Origin: GAS368 sp965227745
Lineage (GTDB): Bacteria > Verrucomicrobiota > Verrucomicrobiia > Opitutales > Opitutaceae
Assembly (NCBI GenBank): GCA_965227745.1
Contig: OZ245769.1
Location: forward strand, 5,642,001 to 5,706,000
Direction: 5' to 3'
Length of the DNA stretch: 64,000 nucleotides
Both the position numbers and the translations under genes were made by a program. Below are positions 46,001-53,415 of the stretch, piece after piece (position 1 is the first letter of the stretch; the number at the start of each line of letters is the position of its first letter). The notes under the pieces are model-generated. The model worked only from the letters and a program-made list of their open reading frames with translations. It ran no database searches and had not been told where the DNA came from.

Positions 46001-47553
46001 CCACCACGGTGAGCCCGCTCGGTGGTTATCGCGCACAGTTTACGACGACCGCCGAAGGCCTCTACCGCCTCACTGCCGTCGCGATCGACAGTGCCGGTGC
46101 AACGACCACGTCGTCGACCGTCGTGGTCTTGTCCGTCAGCGCCGCCTCCGGTGCGACCGACAATGTGTATACCGGCACGTACGCGGGTAGCGGCGAGGCC
46201 GGCCGTTTCGCGATGATCAACATGCGCGGCAAGACCGCCGGCTTCATCGGCTACTCCACCACCACGCCAACCAAGTTCTACTACTACCCGGGTCTCGCGC
46301 TCGATGTGGCCGGCGGCTTCTCGCTCGCCGACTCGCTCGGCCGCACCGTGATCTCCGGCAACGCCAACGACTCCGGCGCCTCCGGCGCGCTCGATAATAA
46401 CCGCGCGATTTTCATCGGGCCGGTCACCTTTGCGCAGACCACGGCGCCCGTCGCCTCCGGTTATTACACCGGCAGCTTCAGCGGTCGCTCGAATAGCATG
46501 ATCGCCGCCATCGTTGGCCCGGATGGCTCGATCATGATCTACGCTGGCGACGGCACCTTCCAGGCGGTCGGCAGTGGCTCCATTGATCCCTCGGGTAACT
46601 TTAGCCTCGCGGTTCCCGGTGGCGCTCGCTTCGCGGGCAAGGCCGATCCCGCGACGGGCTTCCTCTCCGGCACCCTGAGCGGTACCGGCGGCGGAGCCTT
46701 CACCGCCGGCACCACCTCCGGCGCGCCGTTCAGCGATGGCTTCCTCCGCAATCTCTCGACGCGCGGCCAGGTCGGCACGGGCTCGAATATCCTGATCGCC
46801 GGCTTCGTCGTCGGCGGCACGGTGCCGAAGCAAGTGCTCGTCCGCGCCATCGGCCCCACGCTGTCGGACTTCGGTGTCACCGGCGCGCTCGCCGATACCC
46901 GCCTTGATCTCTTCAGCGGCAATTCGCTCGTCGTCTCCAATGACAATTGGGGCGGCGCGGGCGATGTCGCCGCCGCGACCACTGCGGTCGGGACCTTCCC
47001 CTTGGCCAACAATAGCCGCGACTCCGCCGTCGTCGCGAAACTCTCGCCTGGCCCTTATACGGTGCAGATCAGCGGCGTGGGCGGCACGACGGGCATCGCG
47101 CTCCTCGAGCTCTACGACGTGGATTCGCTCCAGCCCTTCTCGACGCAAAAGGTGATGAACGTCGCTACACGCGGCGTCGTCGGCACGGGCCAAGGCCAGC
47201 TCATCGCCGGCTTCGTCGTCAGCGGGAATACGCCCAAGAAGGTGCTCATCCGCGGTGTCGGCCCCACGCTCGCCGCCGCGCCCTTTAACGTCGGCGGCAC
47301 GCTGCCCGATCCCGTCCTCCGCCTCGTGCGCAGCGACGGCTTGATCGTGCGGGAGAACGACAATTGGGAAGCGGGCAATGATGCGGCGCTGATCAGCGAC
47401 GCCAGCATCAAGGTCGGCGCCTTCCCGCTGGCCACCGCCAGCAAGGACAGTGCAATGCTGCTCAACCTGCCCCCCGGCACCTACAACGCCCAAGTCACCG
47501 GCTCCGGCTCCACCACCGGCGTCGCGCTGATTGAGGTGTACGAGATTCCGTAA
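40003..47553 (+). CDS. Giant secreted protein: beta-propeller, twelve Ig-like domains, twin C-terminal modules
   Basis: 2,516 residues from ATG 40003, which gives a clean signal peptide (MKLFVRFLFGTMLALVAITS, cleavage near AQAA); a GTG at 39958 is in frame but would bury it. Order: signal; N-terminal beta domain; CARDB-like domain (about nt 40471-40930); TolB/WD40-like propeller with repeated ISEDGRYVAFASDS (about 41000-42715), one blade interrupted by a GGGGSGATAVATV segment; twelve Ig-like repeats (42721-46140); a DUF-like beta domain (46150-46745); two copies of a module beginning STRGQVGTGSNILIAGFVVG. Probably on the cell surface. No catalytic residues seen. It follows pilQ by 48 bases and may be co-transcribed. 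Confidence 0.85.
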   Translation: MKLFVRFLFGTMLALVAITSAQAAASLSPSAISVTPGGAAPGDNVTLAVTFTNTAAATTGPTNQNDLPAGATVNVTATFTNKLSGASFQLAGSVTSVGVISENGGTGAATGAFTLPTQTLQAGEYTATVTATGARVNAAPGNFYSQSGTVLTVTGKPDMQITALDYAAGTSYVGGTIIPMSLTFRNNQSTGGTQNVPYTPGLNGQPTFVRIQVVLSTNPTFGDADDFQLTILNISGGSIAQTTADTAGNRVIEADSSSTGHTFNWNQVLPGNLTGSFYVLAKMDSLNALSQNDPGTQTVNGNNIWGGNTLNPSGTLINLLPSNFPTTSLASHTAGGTTSASGYSDNPSISEDGRYVAFASDSTDLVTGTSTGGADTNGFRDIFLFDSQTNTVRRISLSQQSAQGNGASNNPAVSGNGRYVAFSSDANNLVIGDTNGFSDIYVANTLNGLISRVSGINASGSQANNPSFRPSISRDGRYIVYESTATNLVTGLTITSGVSHVYLFDRDVNNSGTFDTAGNTATYLVDVDVTAPTTTAGNANAIQATISLDGSTIAFSSKATNLVTPATTSGRQNVYVRPRANVNTATSGIKNISVVNGTVATEGNADSQTPSMSANGNYVAFASLATNLVSGDTNGVSDIFVYDNTIAVGSNKSVTRMSVSTAGVESYDPSPAGFKLGSINPTISSDGRYVAFASLAANLSNGDSVGQNAGNGATATATVTGNTVTGITPVSLGTQYSQNSPPIVIITGGGGSGATAVATVSHTQSTNNTVTGTVTGYTVTNGGSGYTSAPTVIIASDTNNAVDVFVHDRQVSGTGAFDTPGNIATTMASVNPFGYQTTGLLGVASTAASNIYPVISANGRFVAFPTDAENNAGLAFGSTNLLPRDSNGLRDVFLFDRRTNATVTPATPPTITITNPGNGGKALVNTSITISASATTTVGQVANVQFFVDGNSLGTTSTFPYSSTWTPTAVGVYNLSALVTDTFGNIGVSANVAVTITAAPSVGLTSPANGTSISFPVSGPVTVAASAAATTPGFTIQNVKFYANGTQIGAAVTTAPYTVAWTPTATGTYTLTAIATDQDSNLVAGTSTTSTPVTVTVAAVGGSGGGGGGASAPPTVSLSTPPAFSSVNARVTLSATATAFTGLSITNVEFLVNGSVVGSSTTAPYTTVWTPPAIGTYSITARATDNQGGVTISSPAATVSVTGTLSLQIVSPTSGAQVFVNTPQTVTANASFTNGTITSVQFFANGSSIGIANSYPYTIQWTPATSGTFSITAIATDNTGAQVQSSATILNVLTGTAPAVGILSPAASSVLTAGQPEVIVATASAGSGAVAKVDFFANGTLIGSSTTYPYNFEWTPTTIGPIALSAVATDTLGNRMTSTVVNVTVAGRSASAPTVSIASPLAGAALPLGITSTITALASDSDGTVASVQFLANGALIGTSSTFPFNTQFTPRVPGTYVLTARATDNGGNIANSASVTVTVVGGSAPTVVLTNPANGVSLAVNTPQTITANATSSSGFIASVQFLVNGVALPADTTFPYSVAWTPTALGTYSLTARATDNLGNITDSAPIIVTAATSAPPVVALTNPLNGTSFTVGTTLTLAASASDPDGTVASVQFLVNGIAQGSADTSAPYTAAWTPGAAGVYTITAQATDNTGNVSTSAAFTITIGSNASPTVELTSPSAGNYALGNQVLISATAADSDGTVSSVQFFANGLSVGTATAVPFNFSWRPTVSGNYRITAIATDNAGNTTTSAGVSVTVSAVPAPSAAITNPTAGGNYLAGNAIPIAVTTSGGNGPIAQVQFFINGASLATDTTFPYSTTWTPAAPGTYTLVAVVTDSAGISSNSSTLTLAIGGNQPPVVAMSGPSAGTVINAGSVVSLVATASDVDGTVASVRFLANGNPVGSPASAAPFTTAWTPTAPGTYSIVAQATDNSGNVTNSAPISVTVTPNIPPTITFVSPTIGTVVRTGVPVTLIASASDSDGVVASVQFFANGVSVAAPSTTVSPLGGYRAQFTTTAEGLYRLTAVAIDSAGATTTSSTVVVLSVSAASGATDNVYTGTYAGSGEAGRFAMINMRGKTAGFIGYSTTTPTKFYYYPGLALDVAGGFSLADSLGRTVISGNANDSGASGALDNNRAIFIGPVTFAQTTAPVASGYYTGSFSGRSNSMIAAIVGPDGSIMIYAGDGTFQAVGSGSIDPSGNFSLAVPGGARFAGKADPATGFLSGTLSGTGGGAFTAGTTSGAPFSDGFLRNLSTRGQVGTGSNILIAGFVVGGTVPKQVLVRAIGPTLSDFGVTGALADTRLDLFSGNSLVVSNDNWGGAGDVAAATTAVGTFPLANNSRDSAVVAKLSPGPYTVQISGVGGTTGIALLELYDVDSLQPFSTQKVMNVATRGVVGTGQGQLIAGFVVSGNTPKKVLIRGVGPTLAAAPFNVGGTLPDPVLRLVRSDGLIVRENDNWEAGNDAALISDASIKVGAFPLATASKDSAMLLNLPPGTYNAQVTGSGSTTGVALIEVYEIP
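42721..46140 (+). repeat. Twelve tandem Ig-like domain repeats within the giant gene
   Basis: Units of about 285 bases (95 residues). Each follows the plan P-x-V-x-L-x-x-P, then ASASDxDGTVASVQFxxNG, then PYxxxWTPxxxGxYxxTAxATDxxGN. I count twelve, all divergent in sequence, so old duplications rather than recent copying. Codons vary between units. Confidence 0.85.
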
Positions 47554-47612
47554 GCGACACGGAGCGGCGCGACGCGAAGGCCGAGACCGCCCCGAAGTTT
47601 AATTTAGCGAAG

Positions 47613-47643
47613 GCCGCGCGACAAAATCGCGCGGCTTTCTTTT
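47613..47643 (+). terminator. Intrinsic terminator after the giant gene
   Basis: Perfect 9-base stem, GCCGCGCGA (47613-47621) and TCGCGCGGC (47627-47635), loop CAAAA, then TTTCTTTT. Confidence 0.92.
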
Positions 47644-47700
47644 GTGAATTGAAAACGACCTTAGCGTAGGCGATTCGAGTCCGAGGCGAACACATGACGA

Positions 47701-47780
47701 GGTAGGAGCCTGCTCGCAGGCGATGGGCTATCGGGCGATGGCGAATACCATAGCCCATCGCCTGCAAGCAGGCTCCTACC
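47701..47780. repeat. Paired inverted palindromic element, family C (REPIN-like)
   Basis: Two 31-base arms in inverted orientation (47701-47731 and 47750-47780, one mismatch), 18 bases apart. Each arm has its own hairpin core, GCCTGC-TC-GCAGGC in the left arm, next to GTAGGA. This is the layout of REP doublets. It lies between the giant gene's terminator and the CPBP gene 3' end. Confidence 0.85.
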
Positions 47781-47828
47781 TTTCGAATCCGCGCCTATCT
47801 GCGCTATCCGCGGCAAAAAACAGGGCAC

Positions 47829-48440
47829 CTACCACGCTGCGCCCATAAAACCCGTCGCGAACTTGATTGCGACTACGCCGAGATTTTTCGCGGCATGTGC
47901 GGCAAAGCACGGCAGGAGCGAGCGCGCCGGATTCCACGCGGCAAGTCGCGCGGCGTATAGCCAAAGCGACGTCGCGAAGACGATGCTGGTGCTGAACCAG
48001 CCTTTGGCCCCGAGCGTGAACGCAAAACCCGCGTCGTCCCATTTCCAGAGGAAGGGATGACCGGCCGCAAACACTACCGAGGCCGCGAGTGCCGCCGCCC
48101 ACATCGCGGCGCGGCCCTTGTTCTCGACCACGAGCCAGCCGCGGAAAATGAGTTCTTCGATGAGCGGCGCGGCCGCGACTGAGTAGAGAGCGAACAGCCA
48201 TGTCATGCGCGATTGTTCACCCGCGAGCCCGAGCCGGATCTCGCCCCACGTCTCCAGCGCGAGCAGCACGAGGGCACCTGCGATGGCGATGACGACAGCA
48301 TACGGCGGAGCGGGGGTCGCGCCGGGCAGCGCGCGGGGATTGGGCGAGCCGCTGCGCCAAGCCCTGAGATCGTCGAGCCAGAGTTTGCCCATGTAGAGGC
48401 CGGCTGCGGTCATGAGCAGGAGGCCAAGCGGATTATTCAT
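47829..48440 (-). CDS. CPBP family intramembrane metalloprotease
   Basis: A 203-residue membrane protein with about five spans. All CPBP (CAAX protease and bacteriocin-processing) motifs are present: EELIFR (Glu95, Glu96, Arg100), FAAGH (His128) and HAAKN (His182, Asn186). Family members cleave membrane-embedded substrates; some give self-immunity to bacteriocins. The substrate is unknown and no bacteriocin-like gene is adjacent. It is a minus-strand gene, with the hypothetical gene at 48461-49003 21 bases upstream, probably co-transcribed. Confidence 0.88.
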   Translation of the reverse strand: MNNPLGLLLMTAAGLYMGKLWLDDLRAWRSGSPNPRALPGATPAPPYAVVIAIAGALVLLALETWGEIRLGLAGEQSRMTWLFALYSVAAAPLIEELIFRGWLVVENKGRAAMWAAALAASVVFAAGHPFLWKWDDAGFAFTLGAKGWFSTSIVFATSLWLYAARLAAWNPARSLLPCFAAHAAKNLGVVAIKFATGFMGAAW

Positions 48441-48460
48441 GGGCGATGGTTAAGGAAACT

Positions 48461-49003
48461 CTAGCCCTTGGCGATGCGGGGAGCCCAAAAATTCCACCAC
48501 GCGATTGTAGTGCGATTTCCCAATTCCACGCGGTCAAAGTCGATCACCGACCAGTCTTTGGCGCCCAACTCCGGGCCCGGAGTCGGAACGACGTGTAGTT
48601 TCCGCAGGGCGGTCTGAATTGAGGCCCAGCGAGTGAGGTCTCTTGTTGAATCTGGTGTTGCGATGATCGCAGTGAGCAAAATGGTCGCTTCAACAGGATG
48701 TAACAGACCCAACGTAACGACAATTTGCGGTGTAACCATGCTGCCTCGTGCCAGTCGATACTCGAGGTCGGGGAAAAAATCGCGGTTACTTCTTTGGAGC
48801 AGGCATCCGCAGCCGACTAGGGGGAAGCGCCAGTTGTCGGCGCGAATGAAATCACTCCATCGCTGTCGATCTCTCGCCAATGTTTCCGCCTCACGTGAGA
48901 GTTCCCTCAAATGATAATCGAGTCCTTGCGGGGCCCACATAAGATTTAATAGTGGCCCATAGACCGGCGGGCATTCGGTTAGGGTTTCATCGAAACTAGA
49001 CAT
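48461..49003 (-). CDS. Hypothetical protein
   Basis: A 180-residue protein without signal peptide. One moderately hydrophobic stretch (MVTPQIVVTLGLLHPVEATILLTAIIAT) could be buried or membrane-associated. Tryptophan-rich ends (WSDFIRADNWRFPL, TTIAWWNFWAPR). GC content is lower than that of neighbours. I do not recognise the family. Same strand as the CPBP gene, with 20 bases between. Confidence 0.55.
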   Translation of the reverse strand: MSSFDETLTECPPVYGPLLNLMWAPQGLDYHLRELSREAETLARDRQRWSDFIRADNWRFPLVGCGCLLQRSNRDFFPDLEYRLARGSMVTPQIVVTLGLLHPVEATILLTAIIATPDSTRDLTRWASIQTALRKLHVVPTPGPELGAKDWSVIDFDRVELGNRTTIAWWNFWAPRIAKG

Positions 49004-49174
49004 CGGGGACTACTTGACGGTCGCTTGGGTTAGCCGGTGTGAAAAGCTTTCATTGGGGGCTTTGGCGCGAATAGATGGCATCCGTCCTTCGCTTATCCCT
49101 TAAGCCAATCTCCCTTATGTTTCGACTATTGGGTGGTCATTTTTGAAAACTGATCTAGGGTCTGGGCTCCTACC

Positions 49175-50206
49175 ATGAGCAGCGTCGCCAGTCCCGTGCC
49201 GGTGAGTGCGAAGTCACACGCGTTTGCGTCGGTGTTTTCGCTGTTGTCGCCGCATATGGCCGAACTCGACCGTTTCCTGCGCGGGCAGATCTCGTCGTTC
49301 GAGCCGGAGATCCGGGCGATGGCGGACTACTGCATCGACACCTCGGGCAAACGCATCCGGCCGGCCCTCGTCTTTCTGAGTGGCTGGCGCGGACCCAACA
49401 CCGTCCTGCCCGACCTCGTGCGGGTGGCCGCGGTGGTCGAGCTCGTGCATCTCGCGACTCTCGTCCACGACGATATCATGGACGAAGCCGAAGTGCGCCG
49501 CAGCCGCCGCACCGCTTCGCGCGAGTACGGCCCCACGGCGGCGGTACTGCTCGGCGATGCGCTGTTCGCGCATGCCCTGCACCTCGCGACGCAATTTCCC
49601 ACCACCGAAATCTGCGCGGCCGTGTCCGATTCGACGCGCAAGGTTTGTGCCGGCGAGATTGTGCAAACGCTCCGTCGGGGCTCGACCAATATCACGCTCG
49701 CCGACTATCAGCGGATCGTCGACCTGAAGACGGCGGAGCTTTTCCGCGTCTCGTGTTTCCTCGGCGCACGCCTCTCGGGCTCGGAGCAGGGCTACGTCGA
49801 TGCGGCGAGCCGCTTTGGCCGCCACCTCGGCATCGCATACCAAATTTACGACGACCTCGTGGATTTCTTTGGCGACGAGACGCGCATCGGCAAGACCCTC
49901 GGCACCGACCTCGCGAGCGGCAAACTCACCCTTCCGCTCCTCGCCCTGCTCGACCGGCTGCCGGCGGCGGAACGCGCGGAGCTGACGGCGGAGATCGCTG
50001 GCAAGCAGCCGCCGCAGTTGGCTTTGCGCCTGCGGCAGATGCGCGACCTCGGGATCTTTGGCATCGTGTCGGACGCGGTGCAGGCGGAGATCGCTGCCGC
50101 GACGGCCGCGCTGCGCGAATGGCCGGGCTACGCTCCGACGCCGTTCTTGCTCGGACTTTGTGATGTTTTACAGGCTCAAGTGGCATCCTTGCGCCCTCCC
50201 GCGTGA
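49175..50206 (+). CDS. Polyprenyl synthetase (long-chain trans-prenyl diphosphate synthase)
   Basis: A 343-residue isoprenyl diphosphate synthase. The first aspartate-rich motif is LVHDDIMDEAEVRRSR (near residue 97) and the second YQIYDDLVDFFGDE (near 225). KRIRPALVFL supplies the IPP-binding Lys/Arg, and FGRHLGIAYQIYDD the helix before the second motif. Length and the small residues before the first motif fit an IspB-like enzyme making the quinone side chain, which is an inference. ATG at 49175; no neighbour of the isoprenoid pathway. Confidence 0.92.
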   Translation: MSSVASPVPVSAKSHAFASVFSLLSPHMAELDRFLRGQISSFEPEIRAMADYCIDTSGKRIRPALVFLSGWRGPNTVLPDLVRVAAVVELVHLATLVHDDIMDEAEVRRSRRTASREYGPTAAVLLGDALFAHALHLATQFPTTEICAAVSDSTRKVCAGEIVQTLRRGSTNITLADYQRIVDLKTAELFRVSCFLGARLSGSEQGYVDAASRFGRHLGIAYQIYDDLVDFFGDETRIGKTLGTDLASGKLTLPLLALLDRLPAAERAELTAEIAGKQPPQLALRLRQMRDLGIFGIVSDAVQAEIAAATAALREWPGYAPTPFLLGLCDVLQAQVASLRPPA

Positions 50207-50283
50207 CTAAAGCACGGGATTTACGTCTCTTTGCCGTAGATTCAATTTGCACCGCCCGACACCGGATTTAACTTACCCTCGTC

Positions 50284-50922
50284 ATGGACGCCATCAAAGC
50301 CCTCGGCACAAAGACGCTCGTCGCGTCTCCGGAGCGGCAATTGGAGGCCGATTCCGATATGACGATCGTGCGTCGCGTGCAGTCGGGTGATGTCGCGGCC
50401 TTTGACCAGCTCATCCTGAAGTACCGCGAGCGCGTGTACGGAATCATTTACCACATGACGTCCAATCGCGAGGACGCCGCGGACCTCGCGCAGGACTCGT
50501 TTATCAAGGCGTTTCAGTCGATCCATCGCTTTGGCGGCCAGTCGTCTTTCTTTACCTGGCTCTACCGGATCGCCGTCAATTCCACCCTTAGCCACCTGCG
50601 AAAAGGGCGTCTTCGGTCGTTCTTTAGCTTGGAACGGGTTGACAGCGAAGAACCGGTTTCACGCGAAATCATTGATGCACTGACAGATAAGACAGGCGCC
50701 GACCGCGACGCTTTCGTGCATGAGCTCCAGGAAAAATTGAACGATGCGATGCAGAAATTGTCTATCAAGCATCGCACCGTGGTAACCCTTTTTGAAATCG
50801 ATGGCCTGAGCCATCAAGAAATCGCTGAAGTCATGGACTGCTCCGTGGGGACCGTGCGTTCGCGTTTGCACTACGCGAAGCAACTCCTCCAGTCCGAGCT
50901 CCAGCCCTATACGCGCAAATGA
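50284..50922 (+). CDS. ECF-type sigma-70 family RNA polymerase sigma factor
   Basis: A 212-residue group 4 sigma factor. Region 2 reads FDQLILKYRERVYGIIYHMT, EDAADLAQDSFIKAFQSI and FFTWLYRIAVNSTLSHLRK. Region 4 contains KLSIKHRTVVTLFEIDGLSHQEIAEVM and SVGTVRSRLHYAKQLLQSEL. A 45-residue linker separates them. The N-terminal 30 residues are extra. It is followed with an ATGA overlap by a membrane protein that may be its anti-sigma factor. Targets are unknown. RpoE-like by pattern. Confidence 0.93.
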   Translation: MDAIKALGTKTLVASPERQLEADSDMTIVRRVQSGDVAAFDQLILKYRERVYGIIYHMTSNREDAADLAQDSFIKAFQSIHRFGGQSSFFTWLYRIAVNSTLSHLRKGRLRSFFSLERVDSEEPVSREIIDALTDKTGADRDAFVHELQEKLNDAMQKLSIKHRTVVTLFEIDGLSHQEIAEVMDCSVGTVRSRLHYAKQLLQSELQPYTRK

Positions 50923-51863
50923 TGCCACCCGATCGCCAGCGCCCTGTTACGCTCGAAGACATCCTCCGCCTGAAGCGCAGTGAGCGTCCCCCGGCGGAAT
51001 TTTGGACCCAGTTTGATCGCGAGCTTCGCGCCAAGCAGCTCGCCGCGCTCGTCGAGAAGCGTCCGTGGTGGCGCACGATTTCCTTGGCCGATGTGTTCGG
51101 CAGCGTCCGTCGCTTTCAGTTGCCCCTCGGTGCCGCCGCCGTGCTGGCCGTGAGTTTCTTTTCGGTTCGCGAATACCGCTCGTCAGGCGCGGCTCCCGTG
51201 GTGAAGGCGAATCCGCAGGTCGCCGCTCTCGTCAACAGCTCGGCCGAAAAGAATGAGGGCTTGGTTCAGGCTCAGAGTCGCAGCGCGAACGCTACTGCAA
51301 GCAACGATGGCTCGGTTGCCTCCGCCTCCGTCGCTCAGGATACCGCCTCTAATACCCTCGTCGCGGCCATCGAACCCGTCGCCACTCCCACTTCTAGCCA
51401 GGCGACGCCCGCCGTGCTGGAGATCGCGTCGCCCACGGTGGCTAAAGCTGACTTTGTCCTTAGTTCCGCCGCCACCCCCGAGGGCGATCTGGCCCAAGCC
51501 ATTGTCGGCCTGCCGGGCGGCGATGACTCTTCCTTTTCGTCCCCCAGTGCTCGCTTGATTGCTGAGAACCTCGCGGTGCTCCAAGCCGACGACGCCACGT
51601 TTGCCAACCCGTTGCTCGGGTCGGCGCGAGCGTTTGAGACGCGCGGCACCGTAGCTCGCAACAAGCCCGTCGAGCCGCTGGCGCAGCTTCGCGTGCCCTC
51701 GAGCGCCCGCCGTTCGGCGCTGATCGCCTCCGCCACCTTCGTCTCCACCACGGCTCCCGTTCTCACGAGTGATCGTGCGGCGCGCGGGCTCTCGGACGAG
51801 CGCCTCTACGAAACCGTGAGCCGCGTGAATGCGCGCGGCGCGGGCATGCTCGTGAAGTTCTGA
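50919..51863 (+). CDS. Single-span membrane protein coupled to the sigma factor (possible anti-sigma)
   Basis: A 314-residue protein. A charged cytoplasmic N-terminus (VTLEDILRLKRSERPPAEFW, FDRELRAKQLAALVEKRPWW) leads to one transmembrane helix (LPLGAAAVLAVSFFSV, near residue 70). An Ala/Ser/Thr/Val-rich, low-complexity outer part follows, and a C-terminal conserved-looking end contains LSDERLYETVSRVNARGAG. The topology and the ATGA overlap with an ECF sigma gene suggest an anti-sigma factor. The usual zinc-binding H-x-x-x-C-x-x-C motif is absent, so this is an inference. Confidence 0.6.
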   Translation: MMPPDRQRPVTLEDILRLKRSERPPAEFWTQFDRELRAKQLAALVEKRPWWRTISLADVFGSVRRFQLPLGAAAVLAVSFFSVREYRSSGAAPVVKANPQVAALVNSSAEKNEGLVQAQSRSANATASNDGSVASASVAQDTASNTLVAAIEPVATPTSSQATPAVLEIASPTVAKADFVLSSAATPEGDLAQAIVGLPGGDDSSFSSPSARLIAENLAVLQADDATFANPLLGSARAFETRGTVARNKPVEPLAQLRVPSSARRSALIASATFVSTTAPVLTSDRAARGLSDERLYETVSRVNARGAGMLVKF

Positions 51864-51888
51864 GCGACTTAACGAAATCAACCGAACG

Positions 51889-51916
51889 AAAGGCGGGCCT
51901 CTGACCCGCCTTTTTT
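51889..51916 (+). terminator. Intrinsic terminator of the sigma-factor operon
   Basis: AGGCGGG (51891-51897) pairs with CCCGCCT (51905-51911) around CCTCTGA, followed by T6. Confidence 0.9.
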
Positions 51917-51939
51917 GTGTCTATCCTCCGCTCCTCCCC

Positions 51940-52359
51940 ATGCCGGTTCATCAAGCCACGCTCTCGCTTCGCACCTCCGGTGCGGGCACGCACGAGTTTA
52001 CCGAGGCGGTTGCCCGCGAGGTGACGCGCAGCGGCTTGGCGCGCGGGGTGGTGACGGTGTTTTGCCAGCACACGAGTTGCAGCCTCGTGATCATGGAAAA
52101 CGCCGACCCCTCCGCGCGCCGCGACCTCGAGGGCTGGCTAAATCGCCTCGTGCCGGAGGACGACCCGCATTTCGAGCACACCCTCGAAGGCCCGGACGAT
52201 ATGCCAAGCCACATCAAGATGGCGCTGACGCGCACGAGCGAGACGATCCCGTTTACCGCTGGCCGCATGCTGCTGGGCACCTGGCAGGGCATTTTTCTCT
52301 GGGAGCACCGCCGCGCCGCCCACACCCGGCACATCGTGGTGACGGTGATGGGCGAGTAA
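51940..52359 (+). CDS. YjbQ family protein (UPF0047)
   Basis: A 139-residue YjbQ-type protein. Conserved segments are VVTVFCQHTSCSLVIMENAD (the HTSxxL motif), DDMPSHIKMALT and LGTWQGIFLWEHR near the C-terminus, including the family's G-x-W-Q-G-I. Some relatives have weak thiamine-phosphate synthase activity; the physiological role is not settled. Length is exactly that of the family. Two bases separate its stop from the ATG of the acetyltransferase gene downstream. Confidence 0.93.
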   Translation: MPVHQATLSLRTSGAGTHEFTEAVAREVTRSGLARGVVTVFCQHTSCSLVIMENADPSARRDLEGWLNRLVPEDDPHFEHTLEGPDDMPSHIKMALTRTSETIPFTAGRMLLGTWQGIFLWEHRRAAHTRHIVVTVMGE

Positions 52360-52361
52360 GG

Positions 52362-52859
52362 ATGAGCTTACCTCCACTTCAGCTCCGACCGGCCACATCC
52401 GCAGATGCCGTGACCGCGATGCGGTGGACCCCGACCGAATACGACCTGAAATTGTGGGCCGGGCCGAGGACACGATTGCCCGCCACCCCGGAGACGTTTT
52501 GGGCGGATATTAATAACGCCGACGCCACCTCCTTCGTGTTGGAACACGCGGTCGACGGCACGGTGGCCTTTGGGCAGGTCCGATTTCGGCTGCAGAAGTA
52601 CGGCCACCTCGCGCGCCTGATCGTTGCGCCCTCGCAGCGTGGTCGCGGCGTGGGGCGCGCGCTCTGTCGCGAGTTGATGCAGGCGACCTATCAGCTTTAT
52701 CCCGCGTTCACGGAGTTCTCCCTCTACGTTTACCCGGAAAACAAAACCGCGATCACTTTGTATGAGTCGCTGGGCTTCGTGGATCGCGGGCCTGATCCTG
52801 ATTTCGCCAACTGCCACTTGATGATCGCGCCGCGCGAATCGACTCTGATGAGCGAATAG
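52362..52859 (+). CDS. GNAT-family N-acetyltransferase
   Basis: A 165-residue acetyltransferase starting at ATG 52362 (MSLPPLQLRPATSADAV); the longer frame upstream overlaps yjbQ and is not coding. The acetyl-CoA pyrophosphate loop is the Q/R-x-x-G-x-G/A motif in SQRGRGVGRALCRELM, preceded by the strand HLARLIVAP. The C-terminal strand is TLYESLGFVDRG. Close to RimI-like enzymes in layout, substrate unknown. Tightly packed behind the YjbQ gene, so the two are probably co-transcribed. Confidence 0.9.
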   Translation: MSLPPLQLRPATSADAVTAMRWTPTEYDLKLWAGPRTRLPATPETFWADINNADATSFVLEHAVDGTVAFGQVRFRLQKYGHLARLIVAPSQRGRGVGRALCRELMQATYQLYPAFTEFSLYVYPENKTAITLYESLGFVDRGPDPDFANCHLMIAPRESTLMSE

Positions 52860-52885
52860 AGTGAAAGGAAAACGGGTCAAAATCC

Positions 52886-53221
52886 CTACTGGTCTCTTTT
52901 ATCCGCATACGAATACGTCTTCGCGATCACGATGGCCAACCCAACGACGAGGATCGCGAGAGCGACAAAATTATAGATGATCCAGTAGGCATGTCCGATA
53001 AACGCGCCCGCGAGGGCGGTAATGGCGAGAGCGATACCCCAACGGAGCAAGAGGCGACCGCCAAACCGATTGATGTCGAACCACGCTTCCTCCGAGGCAA
53101 AGGCGGCGGGGATGCGCACGCCATACCAGGGGTTGGGCTTCACTTTTCCACGAATCAACGGAATCGAAAGAGCGATCACGAGGATCGCGGCGAGCAAGTA
53201 GACAACGACGACGGGGTTCAT
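52886..53221 (-). CDS. SdpI family membrane protein
   Basis: A 111-residue integral membrane protein with three hydrophobic segments and the SdpI-type signature PNPWYGVRIPAAFASEEAWF followed by DINRFGGRLLL. In Bacillus SdpI gives immunity to the SdpC toxin, and also acts as a receptor; a short form like this is common in many bacteria with unknown role. ATG at 53221 (MNPVVVVYLLA) is preferred over the frame's extension to 53239. No SdpC-like gene is adjacent. Confidence 0.8.
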   Translation of the reverse strand: MNPVVVVYLLAAILVIALSIPLIRGKVKPNPWYGVRIPAAFASEEAWFDINRFGGRLLLRWGIALAITALAGAFIGHAYWIIYNFVALAILVVGLAIVIAKTYSYADKRDQ

Positions 53222-53415
53222 GGTTCTTTGGGGCTGCACGCAAGTGAATACGTCCAGAATGGCATTACGGTCGCGGTCTCATAGGGGCAATTCGAGAATC
53301 TGGATCGCTGGACCGAAGGCGATATTTCCTGCGATTGAGCGGCGCGCCCTCGGCATAACGCACGTCGCTCGCAACCAAGGTGATTTCCGGTCGTCTCGCC
53401 ACCGTGACCCCTCAC

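Noticed and set aside
51915..52361. Upstream extension of the GNAT acetyltransferase frame
   Set aside because: Lies over yjbQ in another frame; the YjbQ frame is clearly coding.
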